Origin: JBIOWF01 sp044868295
Lineage (GTDB): Bacteria; Actinomycetota; Actinomycetes; Streptosporangiales; Streptosporangiaceae
DNA: 18,300 nucleotides
Assembly (NCBI GenBank): GCA_044868295.1
Contig: JBIOWF010000117.1
Span: 1-18,300 of the forward strand
Direction: 5' to 3'
Shown here: positions 1 through 7,706 of the stretch, piece by piece
How the letters are laid out: each line of letters opens with the position of its first letter
How positions within the stretch are numbered: the stretch's first letter is position 1
Program-made: the position numbers and the translations under genes
Notes under the pieces: model-generated
Seen by the model: only the letters and a program-made list of their open reading frames with translations
Databases searched by the model: none
What the model was told of the DNA's origin: nothing

Positions 1-346
1 GCACGTCCCGGATTCTCGACATCCTGGCGGGCATCTGCGGAAAAAACCAGAGGAGAAGTTCCCGGTGTCGAGGGTTCGGGAGCCGGGCCATGAGCCGTGC
101 CCTACGTCGGCCCCTGGGGCACCAGCGTCATCGCGATGGCGAGCCCGGCTACGACATGTCCGTGCGCGTCGCCGGGTTTCGCGGCGAACGAGTGGCCGGA
201 TGGGATGGGTCGTGGTTCGGTTCCCCGCTCGCTGGGCACCTCCCAGTGAGGGTGTTTTGTCGCGATTTATCCGACTCTTGTGAGATGTGGCGGCATGAGG
301 CCACAGAGGGCAGCCCTCGCCAACGACAAGAAACGGGGGAAACACG
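1..346. other. No recognisable gene; upstream region of the sulfatase remnant
   Basis: I see no protein that I recognise in these bases in any frame. Two plus-strand frames stay open for a stretch (ending near 283 and 350), but their translations are arginine- and proline-rich and look like random high-GC reading. They may be remnants of an older gene, since the adjacent sulfatase is decayed. The last part before 347 would be the promoter and leader of the ancestral sulfatase gene. The purine-rich run GGGGGAAA before the ATG at 347 is an acceptable ribosome-binding site. Confidence 0.5.
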
Positions 347-1325
347 ATGACCGGTGTGAACGATGAGGGGCGCAGAAGCCTGCCGATTCCCGATATCGCC
401 CGTGTGGGGTTCACCGCGCAGGACATCAGGAGCCAGGTCCCGCGTTCGAGAAGACCAAGGCTCTCCGTCCACCCGGGAACCCGCCCAACGTCATCATGAT
501 CATCGTCCTCATCGACGACATGGGTTTCGGCGCGTCGTCGGCCTTCGGCGGCCCGTGCCGGATGCCCGTCGCCGAACGGCTGGCCGGGCAGGGGCTGCGC
601 TACACCCGCTTCCACACCACGGCGCTCTGCTCGCCGACCAGGCAGGCGCTTCTGACCGGCCGCAATCACCACACGGTCGGAATGGGTTGCATCACGGAGC
701 TCGCGACCGCCGCGCCGGGCTACAACGGCATCCGTCCCAACACCGCCGCGACCATCGCCCGCATCCTGAAGTACAACGGGTACGGCACCGCGGCGTTCGG
801 CAAGATGCACCAAACGCCCGCGTGGGAGACCAGACCGTCGGGGCCGTTCGACCGATGGCCGGTCGGCGACGGGTTCGAGAAGTTCTCGTCGTGCAGGGCG
901 GCCGCTTTGGAGGCTGGGCACTCTACCTGAACCATGGCCGCCTGACCTACTGCTACAACTACTTCGGCAGGCAGTGGTACTACCTGCGCGCACCCGAGTC
1001 ACTCGCATCCGGGCGACACACCGTTCGCTTCGACTTCGCGTACGACGGAGGCGGCGTCGGCAGGGGTGGGACCGGTCTCCTGACGATCGATGACGTCAAG
1101 GTCATCGACGGGCGCATCGACGCCACCGTCCCCTTCGTGTTCTCCGCCGACGAGACGCTGGACGTCGGCGTCGACACCGCGTCACCGGTCAGTGAGGAGT
1201 ACGGCGACGCCGACAACGCCTTCACCGGCACGATCCACTACGTCCGTATCGACATCGGGCAGGACGACCACACCCATCTGGAGGATCCAGAGCACCGTCA
1301 TCACCGGACCATGGCCCGCCAATAG
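347..1325 (+). pseudogene. Arylsulfatase remnant, internally deleted and frameshifted
   Basis: This is a broken type I sulfatase (sulfate ester hydrolase of the alkaline phosphatase superfamily). It starts at ATG 347 after a GGGGGAAA ribosome-binding site, and the first frame gives a sulfatase-like leader (LPIPDIARVGFTAQDI). The reading then shifts frame at about 440-445. The next frame carries the metal-binding segment VLIDDMGFG and the formylglycine signature CSPTR (628-642), followed by GRNHHTVGMGCITE. Near 875-885, just after GDGFEKF, the frame changes again and the sequence jumps to the family's C-terminal region (VQGGRFGGWALY, then FSADETLDVGVDTASPVSE and FTGTIHYVRIDIG), ending in MARQ and a stop at 1323-1325. 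About 320 codons remain, against roughly 770-790 in intact relatives (from memory), so the catalytic middle is gone. It should not encode an active enzyme. Confidence 0.9.
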
Positions 1326-1340
1326 GAAATGCCGACGCGT

Positions 1341-1357
1341 GCCGCCGTGACGGCGGC
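1341..1357 (+). terminator. Hairpin after the sulfatase remnant
   Basis: A perfect 7-bp stem, GCCGCCG / CGGCGGC with a 3-nt TGA loop, lies 15 bases after the surviving sulfatase stop codon. No U-run follows, as is usual in high-GC actinomycetes. It may be the old terminator of the sulfatase gene. Confidence 0.4.
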
Positions 1358-1497
1358 GTTCGTTCGATCACGTGGATGAGGGCGAGTAGATCAAAGGCGC
1401 GCAAAGACATGTTTCAGCAGCTCGTGTCGCGTGCATGGCCCGGCTCGACGGCATGTCTGCTGGGTAGTCGGGTTCGCCTATCACCTTGGAGGTTGGA

Positions 1498-2049
1498 GTG
1501 AAGAAGCTGCTGTATGTGGGCACGCTCGCGGTCGGCTTGTTCGCGTCCGGATGCGCTGCCGACGATCAGAAAGCCAGTCCTGTCGCGGCGGACGATTACA
1601 GCATCCCGTCGACCACGCCCGCGATGTCGCCCACTGCGCCGGCCAGCCCCACGATGACCGGGGCGTCGCCCTCGCCGTGGTACTCCGTGACCAAGGCCAA
1701 GGTCGCCGTCGGCGACACCAAGATCGGCAAGGTCCTGACGGGGGAGAAGGGCCGGACGCTCTACCTCTTCGAGAAGGACAAGGACGGAAAGTCCACCTGT
1801 TCGGGTGCCTGCGCGGTGGCGTGGCCGCCGTACATCACCGCGGAGAAGCCCGAGGCGGCTGAAGGCGCCAACGCGGACATGCTCGGCACCACCACCCGGG
1901 ACGACGGCTCCATGCAGGTGACCTACAACAAGCACCCGCTCTACTACTACGCCTTGGACAAGAAGGCCGGTGACACGCTGGGCAACGACATCGAGGCGTT
2001 CGGCGCGGAGTGGTACGCGGTCACCTCCGAGGGTAAGAAGGCGGAATGA
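1498..2049 (+). CDS. Secreted lipoprotein with Y-x4-D repeats (COG4315 / PF03640 type)
   Basis: This is a 183-residue predicted lipoprotein. The GTG at 1498 is chosen as start because a clean GGAGG (1488-1492) sits five bases upstream; an in-frame TTG at 1486 has no such site. The N-terminus KKLLYVGTLAVGLFASGC is a short lipoprotein signal peptide with the acylated cysteine at residue 19. A Thr/Ser/Pro-rich linker follows. The second half holds two secreted-repeat units: GRTLYLFEKDKDG with CSGACAVAWPPY, then HPLYYYALDKKAGD with GAEWYAV. This is the pattern of the small 'secreted repeat of unknown function' family. The two cysteines in STCSGAC are conserved in that family as I recall it. It should sit on the outer face of the membrane. 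Its molecular function is not established, and no operon partner is evident. Confidence 0.88.
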   Translation: MKKLLYVGTLAVGLFASGCAADDQKASPVAADDYSIPSTTPAMSPTAPASPTMTGASPSPWYSVTKAKVAVGDTKIGKVLTGEKGRTLYLFEKDKDGKSTCSGACAVAWPPYITAEKPEAAEGANADMLGTTTRDDGSMQVTYNKHPLYYYALDKKAGDTLGNDIEAFGAEWYAVTSEGKKAE

Positions 2050-2087
2050 TCGGCGACAGCTGAGGGCGAAGCCGGGCCCAGGCCGAT

Positions 2088-2108
2088 GGTCGCCCGTGGG
2101 GCGCGACC
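2088..2108 (+). terminator. Possible terminator of the lipoprotein gene
   Basis: GGTCGC (2088-2093) pairs with GCGACC (2103-2108). The stem can extend inward by CC/GG with a one-base bulge, leaving a GTGG loop. It lies about 40 bases after the lipoprotein stop and before the pyrD promoter-like box. Confidence 0.4.
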
Positions 2109-2129
2109 GGAGCGTGCGCCGAGCGGGGC

Positions 2130-2135
2130 TAACCT
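2130..2135 (+). promoter_or_regulatory. -10-like box immediately before pyrD
   Basis: TAACCT fits TANNNT and ends 5 bases before the GTG at 2141 and 8 bases before the ATG at 2144. There is no good Shine-Dalgarno before either start, so a leaderless pyrD transcript is plausible. I see no convincing -35 hexamer. Confidence 0.4.
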
Positions 2136-2143
2136 GATCGGTG

Positions 2144-3265
2144 ATGTATCGATTTCTTTTCGCGCAGGTCCTGAGGCGGTTCGACGCCGAGGCCGTGCAC
2201 CATGCGACCGTCAGCGCGCTCCGGGTCCTGTCGGTGACCCCGATCGTGAAGCGCCAGCTTTACCGCAGGCTGGCGCCCCGGGACGCCGCGCTGCGAGTCA
2301 AGGCGTTCGGTGTGCGCTTCCCGAGCCCGTTCGGGCTGGCGGCGGGCTTCGACAAGGACGCCGCCTGCGTCGAGGCGCTTGCCGCCTTCGGCTTCGGGCA
2401 CGTCGAGGTGGGCACGATCACCGCTCACGCTCAGCCGGGCAATGCCCGGCCCAGACTGTTCCGGCTGGTCCCCGACCGGGCGATCATCAACCGGATGGGC
2501 TTCAACAACGAGGGGGCCCAGCGGGCGGCCCACCGGTTGCGCCGTCCGCGACAGCTTCCTGTGGTGGTCGGGGTCAACATCGGCAAGACGAAGGTGATCC
2601 CGGAGGAGCTGGCGGCGAGCGACTATGTCACGAGCGCCAAGACGCTGGCTCCACTGGCGGACTACCTGGTCGTGAACGTGAGCTCGCCGAACACTCCGGG
2701 CCTGCGGAACCTGCAGGCCGTGGAGTTGCTCAGGCCACTGCTCACCGAGGTACGGCAGGCCGCCGGGCGCACGCCCCTGCTGGTGAAGATCGCACCCGAC
2801 CTCGCGGACGAGGACATCGACGCGGTGGCGGATCTCGCGGTCGAGCTGGGCCTGGACGGGATCATCGCGACGAACACCACCATCGGCAGGGTGGGCGTGT
2901 CCAGCACAGAGGCGGGCGGCCTGTCCGGCCGGCCGCTGAAGGCCCGCTCGCTGGAGGTGCTGAGAAGGCTTTATGCCCGGGTGGGGGACCGGCTCACCCT
3001 GGCGTCCGTGGGTGGAGTCGAGGACGTTGACGACGTGTGGGAGCGTCTGCTGGCCGGGGCGACCCTGGTGCAGGGCTACACCGGGATGATCTACGAAGGG
3101 CCGCTGTGGGCGGCCCGGATTCACCGCCGGCTCGCCCGCCGTCTGCGGCGCCACGGCTACGCCACGATCGGCGAGGTGGTCGGGAAGACAAGCCGACCCC
3201 ACGAGACCCGATCACACGAGGCCCGCTCCGGCGAAGCCCAGCCCCACGAGGTCCGGCCGGACTAG
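2144..3265 (+). CDS. pyrD: Dihydroorotate dehydrogenase, class 2 (quinone-dependent)
   Basis: This enzyme oxidises dihydroorotate to orotate in pyrimidine synthesis, using FMN and passing electrons to membrane quinone. It is read here as 373 residues from ATG 2144; GTG 2141 is one codon upstream and equally possible. The N-terminal helical extension typical of class 2 (about residues 1-45) precedes the TIM barrel. Visible motifs are PFGLAAGFDKDA (62-73), the segment ending INRMGFNNEGA (115-125), VNVSSPNTPGLRN (177-189, with the serine used as catalytic base in class 2), KIAPDL, ATNTTIGR, GGLSGRPLK and SVGGVEDVDD with VQGYTGMIYEGP near the end. The C-terminus runs about 25 residues beyond the usual family end as a degenerate five-residue repeat. 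The gene converges on the hexosaminidase gene with a 13-base gap. A -10-like box close to the start suggests leaderless expression. Confidence 0.97.
   Translation: MYRFLFAQVLRRFDAEAVHHATVSALRVLSVTPIVKRQLYRRLAPRDAALRVKAFGVRFPSPFGLAAGFDKDAACVEALAAFGFGHVEVGTITAHAQPGNARPRLFRLVPDRAIINRMGFNNEGAQRAAHRLRRPRQLPVVVGVNIGKTKVIPEELAASDYVTSAKTLAPLADYLVVNVSSPNTPGLRNLQAVELLRPLLTEVRQAAGRTPLLVKIAPDLADEDIDAVADLAVELGLDGIIATNTTIGRVGVSSTEAGGLSGRPLKARSLEVLRRLYARVGDRLTLASVGGVEDVDDVWERLLAGATLVQGYTGMIYEGPLWAARIHRRLARRLRRHGYATIGEVVGKTSRPHETRSHEARSGEAQPHEVRPD
3197..3256 (+). repeat. 15-nt minisatellite at the 3' end of pyrD
   Basis: Four degenerate 15-base units encode PHETR, SHEAR, SGEAQ and PHEVR at the end of PyrD. 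The tail lies outside the folded barrel and is probably disordered. The CACGAG core recurs in three of the four units. Confidence 0.75.
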
Positions 3266-3278
3266 AGACAAGGGCGAT

Positions 3279-5066
3279 TCACATGCTGGGCCGGGTGGAG
3301 TCGGCGGAGTGCGTCATCTTGTCCAGGCGCTTCATCACGTCGTGGACCGGGTTGACCCCGGGGCGGTGGCGGCGCGGGCCCGTGCCACCACGTTGCCAGG
3401 GATGCGGCCCGGCCAGAGGGCGATACTCCACGCCGAAGGCGTCCAGCCGCCCCAGATGCCGTTCGAGCCGCCGGAAGAAATCGGGCAGCGAGGCATTTTC
3501 CGCCGCGTCGGGGAGCTCGGGAGTGGATTCCACGGTGACCGGCTCGGGGGCGAGATCGCTCAGCAGGCTCGGTACGGCGGAGCCCGGCGGCAGAGCGGGC
3601 TCCCCCGTCCAGGTGATCTCGGCGGCGGCGCAGCCCCGGGGCCAGGCTCGGTAGTCGAGCAGGCGGCCGTCCGGAATACGCTCGCTCCACAGCTGGAACT
3701 GCGCGCCGGCGACGCGAGCCCGCTCCGCGGCCGTCCAGGCCGTCGGGGCGGGGGCGAAGGCGGCGACGTCAGCGACCGTGATGGTGTCGCCGATGCCGAG
3801 CGGCTCCTCGGGCGATGCGGCCTCGGTGTAGTCGAAGTACATCGGGAACACCGGCGTGGCGATCACGTCATGTCCGGCGGCGGCCGCCCGGCGGCCGACC
3901 TCCATCCCTCGCCATGGCATGACCAGCGTGTCCTCTCGCAGCATGCCGCTGACGAACGCCTCGTCCCACACGACGGCCCGGGCGCCGCGCTCGGCGAGGA
4001 CGTCGGCCAGCCTTCGCAGGAACCAGGCGTGCAGGTCACCGGGAGTGTCCAAGCCCAGCTCCGCCTGATAGGCCGAAATTTCGGGAGATGCGGCCCAGTC
4101 GTCGAGCACGCACTCGTCGCCCCCGATATGGAAGTACGGCACCTCGCCGAGCGCCTCGACGATCTCGGCGAAGATCGTCGTGAGGAATTCGACGGTGGCG
4201 GGGAGCGGCGAGAGGATCGCGGGCGAGATGCCCCAGCGCTCCAGCACCTCATAGGCCTCCCCGTGCTTGGACCCGAGCGACGGGTAGGCGGTCAGGATGG
4301 CGGAGGCGTGTCCGGGCACGTCGATCTCCGGCACGACCGTGACCGCCCTGGCACGGGCATACGCCGAGATCTCCGAGAGGTCGGACAGCGTGTAGTAGCC
4401 GCCGTGCGGGACGCCGTCGAAGGCCCGCTCCTCGCCGTAGTAGCTCGTGGTCGTCTGGGTGCGATGCGAGCCGACCTGGTGCAGCAGCGGGAAGGCATGG
4501 CTCTCCACCCGCCACCCCTGGTCGTCGACCAGGTGGAGGTGGAGGCGGTTGAGCTTGTGCAGGGCGAGGATGTCGATCAGGCGCAGCACTTCCCGCTTCG
4601 GCAGGAAATTTCGGGAAACGTCCATGTGCGCCCCGCGCCAGGAAAACGCCGGAGCGTCCTCCACCCGGCCACACGGGATCGTCCAGGACTGTCCCGGCAG
4701 GATGGACGACCGGTATGCGGCCTGGGCCGGCAGGAGCTGCCGCAGCGTCTGTCCCGCGTAGAACGCTCCAGCCTGGTCCCCGGCCTGTATCCGCACGGAT
4801 TCAGGAGTGATCGTGATCGCGTACGCCTCCGCGCCCAGGCTCGCGTCCCCTTCCACCGTCACCGCCGCCGGTGAGTCGCTCCCTCGCAGGTCCAGTACGG
4901 CAAGCGCCAGCCGTACCGAATCGACCAGATCGGCCGGACCGGACACGGCGGCGCCGGGCGAGAGCTCGAAACGCCCCGGTGCGGCGTCGGCCAGTCTCGG
5001 GCGTGGCAGCAGGTCGTCCATGCCAGGAATGATGCCAAACGGGAAAAGGGCCGAAACAGCGGTCAT
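3279..5066 (-). CDS. Beta-N-acetylhexosaminidase, GH20
   Basis: This glycoside hydrolase family 20 enzyme would release terminal GlcNAc/GalNAc from chitin- or peptidoglycan-derived sugars. In the 595-residue reading an N-terminal GH20b-like domain (about 17-130) precedes the catalytic barrel. Key motifs are GRVEDAPAFSWRGAHMDVSRNF (no more than 20 needed: GAHMDVSRNF, 145-154), HLHLVDDQGWR (176-186), VPEIDVPGH (245-253), HIGGDE (313-318, the catalytic Asp-Glu pair) and GAQFQLWSE (454-462). The start at 5066 overlaps the amidase stop as ATGA, which favours translational coupling. An internal ATG at 5021 (MDDLLPRP) matches where many homologues begin, so the true start is uncertain. No signal peptide is evident with either start, which suggests an intracellular enzyme acting on imported or recycled sugars. 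Confidence 0.93.
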   Translation of the reverse strand: MTAVSALFPFGIIPGMDDLLPRPRLADAAPGRFELSPGAAVSGPADLVDSVRLALAVLDLRGSDSPAAVTVEGDASLGAEAYAITITPESVRIQAGDQAGAFYAGQTLRQLLPAQAAYRSSILPGQSWTIPCGRVEDAPAFSWRGAHMDVSRNFLPKREVLRLIDILALHKLNRLHLHLVDDQGWRVESHAFPLLHQVGSHRTQTTTSYYGEERAFDGVPHGGYYTLSDLSEISAYARARAVTVVPEIDVPGHASAILTAYPSLGSKHGEAYEVLERWGISPAILSPLPATVEFLTTIFAEIVEALGEVPYFHIGGDECVLDDWAASPEISAYQAELGLDTPGDLHAWFLRRLADVLAERGARAVVWDEAFVSGMLREDTLVMPWRGMEVGRRAAAAGHDVIATPVFPMYFDYTEAASPEEPLGIGDTITVADVAAFAPAPTAWTAAERARVAGAQFQLWSERIPDGRLLDYRAWPRGCAAAEITWTGEPALPPGSAVPSLLSDLAPEPVTVESTPELPDAAENASLPDFFRRLERHLGRLDAFGVEYRPLAGPHPWQRGGTGPRRHRPGVNPVHDVMKRLDKMTHSADSTRPSM

Positions 5067-5917
5067 GTGAGATAGGTCGTGAGGCCCTTCGCCAGTGATT
5101 CGGCGATGCGCTGCCGGAACTGGGGATCCTTGAGCTTGGCCGCGTCACCCGCGTTCCGCATGTTGCCGCATTCGATGAAGATCTTCGGAACGGTCGAGAG
5201 GGTGAGCCCGCCGAGGTCGTTTCGGTAGTTGAGGGCCTTGGTGCCGACATAGTTCGCGTACGGCAGGCCGGTCCCGGCGTGGAACGCGTTCCTGACCGTG
5301 ACGCCGAGCTTCGCCGAGGCGCCCACGACCGGGTCGACCGGCCCCTTGATCTTCTTCGGCATGATGACGTGGAAACCGTGGCTGCCGGCCGCCGCGCCGT
5401 CGGCGTGGATGGAGATGGCGGCGTTCGCCCTGGCCCGGTTCCCGATGGCAGCGCGCTCGGTGATGCACGGCCCCGCGCTGGTGTTGTCCTTGCGGGTGAG
5501 CCTGACCGTCGCGCCCTTGGCCTTCAGAAGCTTGGCCAGCCGCTTCGAGACGTCCCACGTGAAAGCCGCCTCGGCGTACCCGTCGTTGGTCGCGGTGCCG
5601 GTCGTGTCGCAGGCCTTCCACTTGGTGAGGATGTTGACCTGCTTGTTGACGATCTCCGGATGCCGGTAGTTGCCGCCGTTGTGCCCGGGATCGATCGTCA
5701 CGACCTTGCCGGCGAGAGGCTTGGCCGGCGCTTCTGCCGCGGGCACGGCCCGATCTGCCGAGATCTGGCTCGCCGGGTCGGCCCGATCTGCCGAGATCTG
5801 GCTAGTCGGGCCGGCCTCCGCAGAACCGGCGGCGTCCGCACCTTCCGCGCTGCCACACGCGACCGCGCCGACGCCGCACAGAGCCAGGACCGCAACGGCA
5901 AGTGGTCGACTGATCAC
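5063..5917 (-). CDS. N-acetylmuramoyl-L-alanine amidase (Amidase_3), probable lipoprotein
   Basis: This is a zinc amidase that cleaves the bond between MurNAc and the stem peptide of peptidoglycan. The GTG at 5917 is preferred (284 residues) because a GAAGGGA site lies upstream and the signal peptide then begins directly; longer in-frame starts add an unlikely basic segment. Residues 1-21 form a hydrophobic signal ending in GAVAC, a weak lipobox with Cys21. A linker with a duplicated 11-residue unit follows (39-60). The catalytic domain shows DPGHNGG (His79), DGYAEAAFTWD (Glu116), SIHADGA (His171) and FIECGNMRN (Glu249), the expected zinc ligands and catalytic glutamate. It resembles mycobacterial Rv3717-type amidases. 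It is followed by the hexosaminidase gene with a 4-base overlap, so the two probably form one cell-wall recycling operon. Confidence 0.93.
   Translation of the reverse strand: MISRPLAVAVLALCGVGAVACGSAEGADAAGSAEAGPTSQISADRADPASQISADRAVPAAEAPAKPLAGKVVTIDPGHNGGNYRHPEIVNKQVNILTKWKACDTTGTATNDGYAEAAFTWDVSKRLAKLLKAKGATVRLTRKDNTSAGPCITERAAIGNRARANAAISIHADGAAAGSHGFHVIMPKKIKGPVDPVVGASAKLGVTVRNAFHAGTGLPYANYVGTKALNYRNDLGGLTLSTVPKIFIECGNMRNAGDAAKLKDPQFRQRIAESLAKGLTTYLT
5746..5811 (-). repeat. 33-nt tandem duplication in the amidase linker
   Basis: A 25-base block starting at 5746 recurs 33 bases later at 5779. In the protein this gives SQISADRADPA followed by SQISADRAVPA. It lengthens the linker between the lipid anchor and the catalytic domain and keeps the frame. 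Confidence 0.85.
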
Positions 5918-5951
5918 GTCTTTCCCTTCGCAGAACGCTCGACAACGCCCC

Positions 5952-5979
5952 AACTTACGCGGATCAGGGGCGTGATCAA
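5952..5979 (-). promoter_or_regulatory. Promoter of the amidase-hexosaminidase pair
   Basis: On the minus strand TTGATC (5979-5974) is followed after 16 bases by TAAGTT (5957-5952). This is a good match to an actinomycete housekeeping promoter. Transcription would begin near 5945, giving a leader of roughly 28 bases before the GTG at 5917 with its GAAGGGA site. Confidence 0.6.
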
Positions 5980-5994
5980 GCCGTTATGCGGTCA

Positions 5995-6243
5995 TTACCA
6001 TGCCGGCTCGGCCACTCCCTGCCTCTGCAGGAGCGCCGCCAACTCACGCGCGTCCTCCGCGTCCAGCCCGAGAACCACGCGGGGACGTCCCCACGGGTGG
6101 TCGATCGAGTGGGCGACATAGCTGGCCACGGACTCCGCGCCGATGCTGCCGGCCCGGCCCCGGGTCTCCCGCCAATGTGCCCACGCCCGCTCCAGCTCGG
6201 ACGCGGCGCGTTGGGCGCAGGAGACCAACTCCGGATCACGCAT
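5995..6243 (-). CDS. Small conserved-type protein of unknown function
   Basis: This 82-residue protein has a strong ribosome-binding site (GGGGGGA, five bases before the ATG) and ends in TAA. It starts MRDPELVSCAQRAASELERAW, a predicted amphipathic helix, and contains a SYVAHSIDHPWGRPRVVLGL segment followed by DAEDARELAALLQRQGV, a second helix. I recall similar short proteins in other actinomycetes with the pattern SYVGYS...PWGQPRVVFG, but I know no function for them. There is no signal peptide or membrane segment. Its stop lies about 80 bases upstream of the amidase start, and the amidase promoter falls in that gap, so it is probably a separate unit. Confidence 0.68.
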   Translation of the reverse strand: MRDPELVSCAQRAASELERAWAHWRETRGRAGSIGAESVASYVAHSIDHPWGRPRVVLGLDAEDARELAALLQRQGVAEPAW

Positions 6244-6322
6244 GAATCCCCCCGATGTTCGCTCGTGGCCGCCGGCTCAGCGGATCTCTCCGCCTGCTCA
6301 CTGCCCCCGCGACCAGCAGGTC

Positions 6323-6344
6323 CTCCGGTTCCGTGGAACCGGAG
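6323..6344 (-). terminator. Terminator hairpin downstream of the LacI-family gene
   Basis: CTCCGGTTCC (6323-6332) and GGAACCGGAG (6335-6344) form a perfect 10-bp inverted repeat around a GT centre; in RNA this would be a 9-bp stem with a 4-base loop. It lies about 70 bases past the LacI-family stop codon and before the small gene, so it probably ends the regulator transcript. Confidence 0.65.
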
Positions 6345-6411
6345 CGGAGCCGGAGGCCGGCGTCAGGGCCAGAGTTAACACCGCCCGCGACTCGACACCT
6401 CGTCGGTTGAC

Positions 6412-7515
6412 CTAGCTTTTGGGATCACTTGGAGCGGGGCCGGTGCTGTGCCGTTTGACGAGATGAGGGGTTACCTGCCGCAACCGGGCGACCTTTCCCG
6501 GTTCGGTGATGCGGTCGCTGAGCAGCAGGGCGGCCGACCGGCCCATCGCCCGGCGGGGCTGGTCGATGCTGGTCAGCGAGATGTGGTGCACGGCTGCGAG
6601 ATGCGTGTTGTCATAGCCGACGACGGACAGGTCCTCCGGGACCCGGAGCCCGAGCTCGCTCGCGGCGGTGAGCACGCCCATGGCCACGATGTCGTTGGCC
6701 GCGAAGATGGCGGTGGGCCGCGGATCGCGTTCCAGCAGGGTGCGCGCCGCTCGGCGGCCGCCCTCCTCGGTGAAGTCGCCGTGCTCGACCATGATGTACG
6801 GCGCGAGCGCGTGGCTTCGCATGGCGACCAGATATCCCTCGCAGCGGCACCGGGCGGCGGACGACGGGGTGCCTTCGATGTGCGCGATGCGCTGGTGGCC
6901 CAGTTCCACGAGGTGGTCGACGGCGAGCCGGGCACCGAGCTGGTCGTCGTCCACGACGATGTCGACGCCTTCGAGTTCGACGTCGCGCTCTCCGACCACG
7001 ACCGTGGGCGTGTACGCGGCGGCCTCGGCCAGGGTGTTACTCGACGGGGCGACGCCCAGCAGCACCAGCCCGTCCACGCGCAGCTCAAGGAACGCTTCAA
7101 CGGCTTCGTCCTCGAACGCCGGATCCCACCGGCCACTTCCGATCAGCAGCCGCAGCCCGTCGCCGTGCAGGCTCTCCTGCAGGCCGTCGAGGAACTCGGC
7201 GTAGAAAGGGTTGTGAAGATCGGCGACCAGCGCCCCCACCAGGTGGGTCCGACCTTCGACCAGGCTTCGCGCCACCGCGTTCGGGCGGTAGCCGAGTTCC
7301 CTGGCGGCCTGCAGCACGGCCTCGCGCCGGTGCTCGCTGACATGCGGCGATCCGCGCAACACGAGGGAAACCAGTGACTTCGAGACACCGGCACGCTCTG
7401 CAACGTTCCGGATCGTCGGCCGTGGCCGAGGGCTGAAGCCATCTGGCAGCCCGGCGTCGGATATGGGTACCCCGACATCGTGCCGGGCAGTGGTCTGCAT
7501 GGACGGTCCTGACAT
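6412..7515 (-). CDS. LacI-family transcriptional regulator
   Basis: This is a sugar-sensing repressor type protein of 367 residues. The ATG at 7515 is chosen because GGGGAG lies four bases upstream; a GTG at 7527 would add four residues. About 33 unstructured residues precede the helix-turn-helix TIRNVAERAGVSKSLVSLVL (34-53) and the hinge LGYRPNAVARSL (74-85). The rest is a periplasmic-binding-protein-like effector domain with HLVGALVADLHNPFY, RVDGLVLLG, IAHIEGTP, AIFAANDIVAMGVL and SVVGYDNTHLA, the last being the usual C-terminal signature. The final residues contain the SIDQP motif of the family. No sugar transporter or glycosidase operon is adjacent except the cell-wall pair downstream, so its target is unknown; it may control the amidase-hexosaminidase genes, but this is a guess. 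Confidence 0.95.
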   Translation of the reverse strand: MSGPSMQTTARHDVGVPISDAGLPDGFSPRPRPTIRNVAERAGVSKSLVSLVLRGSPHVSEHRREAVLQAARELGYRPNAVARSLVEGRTHLVGALVADLHNPFYAEFLDGLQESLHGDGLRLLIGSGRWDPAFEDEAVEAFLELRVDGLVLLGVAPSSNTLAEAAAYTPTVVVGERDVELEGVDIVVDDDQLGARLAVDHLVELGHQRIAHIEGTPSSAARCRCEGYLVAMRSHALAPYIMVEHGDFTEEGGRRAARTLLERDPRPTAIFAANDIVAMGVLTAASELGLRVPEDLSVVGYDNTHLAAVHHISLTSIDQPRRAMGRSAALLLSDRITEPGKVARLRQVTPHLVKRHSTGPAPSDPKS

Positions 7516-7693
7516 GGTTCTCCCCACGATGCGTGGACGTGCACCTGTCAGACCAAACGATCGAGATGCCGTAAGGGTACGGGTTAATCTCGGTAACGCT
7601 CATTCCTTCCTGTTTCTCCATGCGTTGAGTTGGGAAGGAAGGTTTGTTAAGCGGCAGTGATCATTGGAAGGCGGTTGCCGGGGGTCGCTCCGC

Positions 7694-7699
7694 TAGTGT
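7694..7699 (+). promoter_or_regulatory. -10-like box before the TetR-family gene
   Basis: TAGTGT fits TANNNT and ends exactly 7 bases before GTG 7707, the spacing expected for a leaderless start. I see no strong -35 at 16-19 bases. Confidence 0.4.
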
Positions 7700-7706
7700 T
7701 CGGGGT

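Noticed and set aside
3309..4874. Long plus-strand open frame opposite the GH20 gene
   Set aside because: It is antisense to a clear hexosaminidase with intact motifs; its translation is Arg/Gly-rich with no domain pattern, as expected of a high-GC shadow frame.
7583..7597. GTTA...TAAC inverted repeat upstream of the LacI-family gene as an operator
   Set aside because: Only four bases match per arm and there is no central CG of the usual LacI type; this is near chance level.
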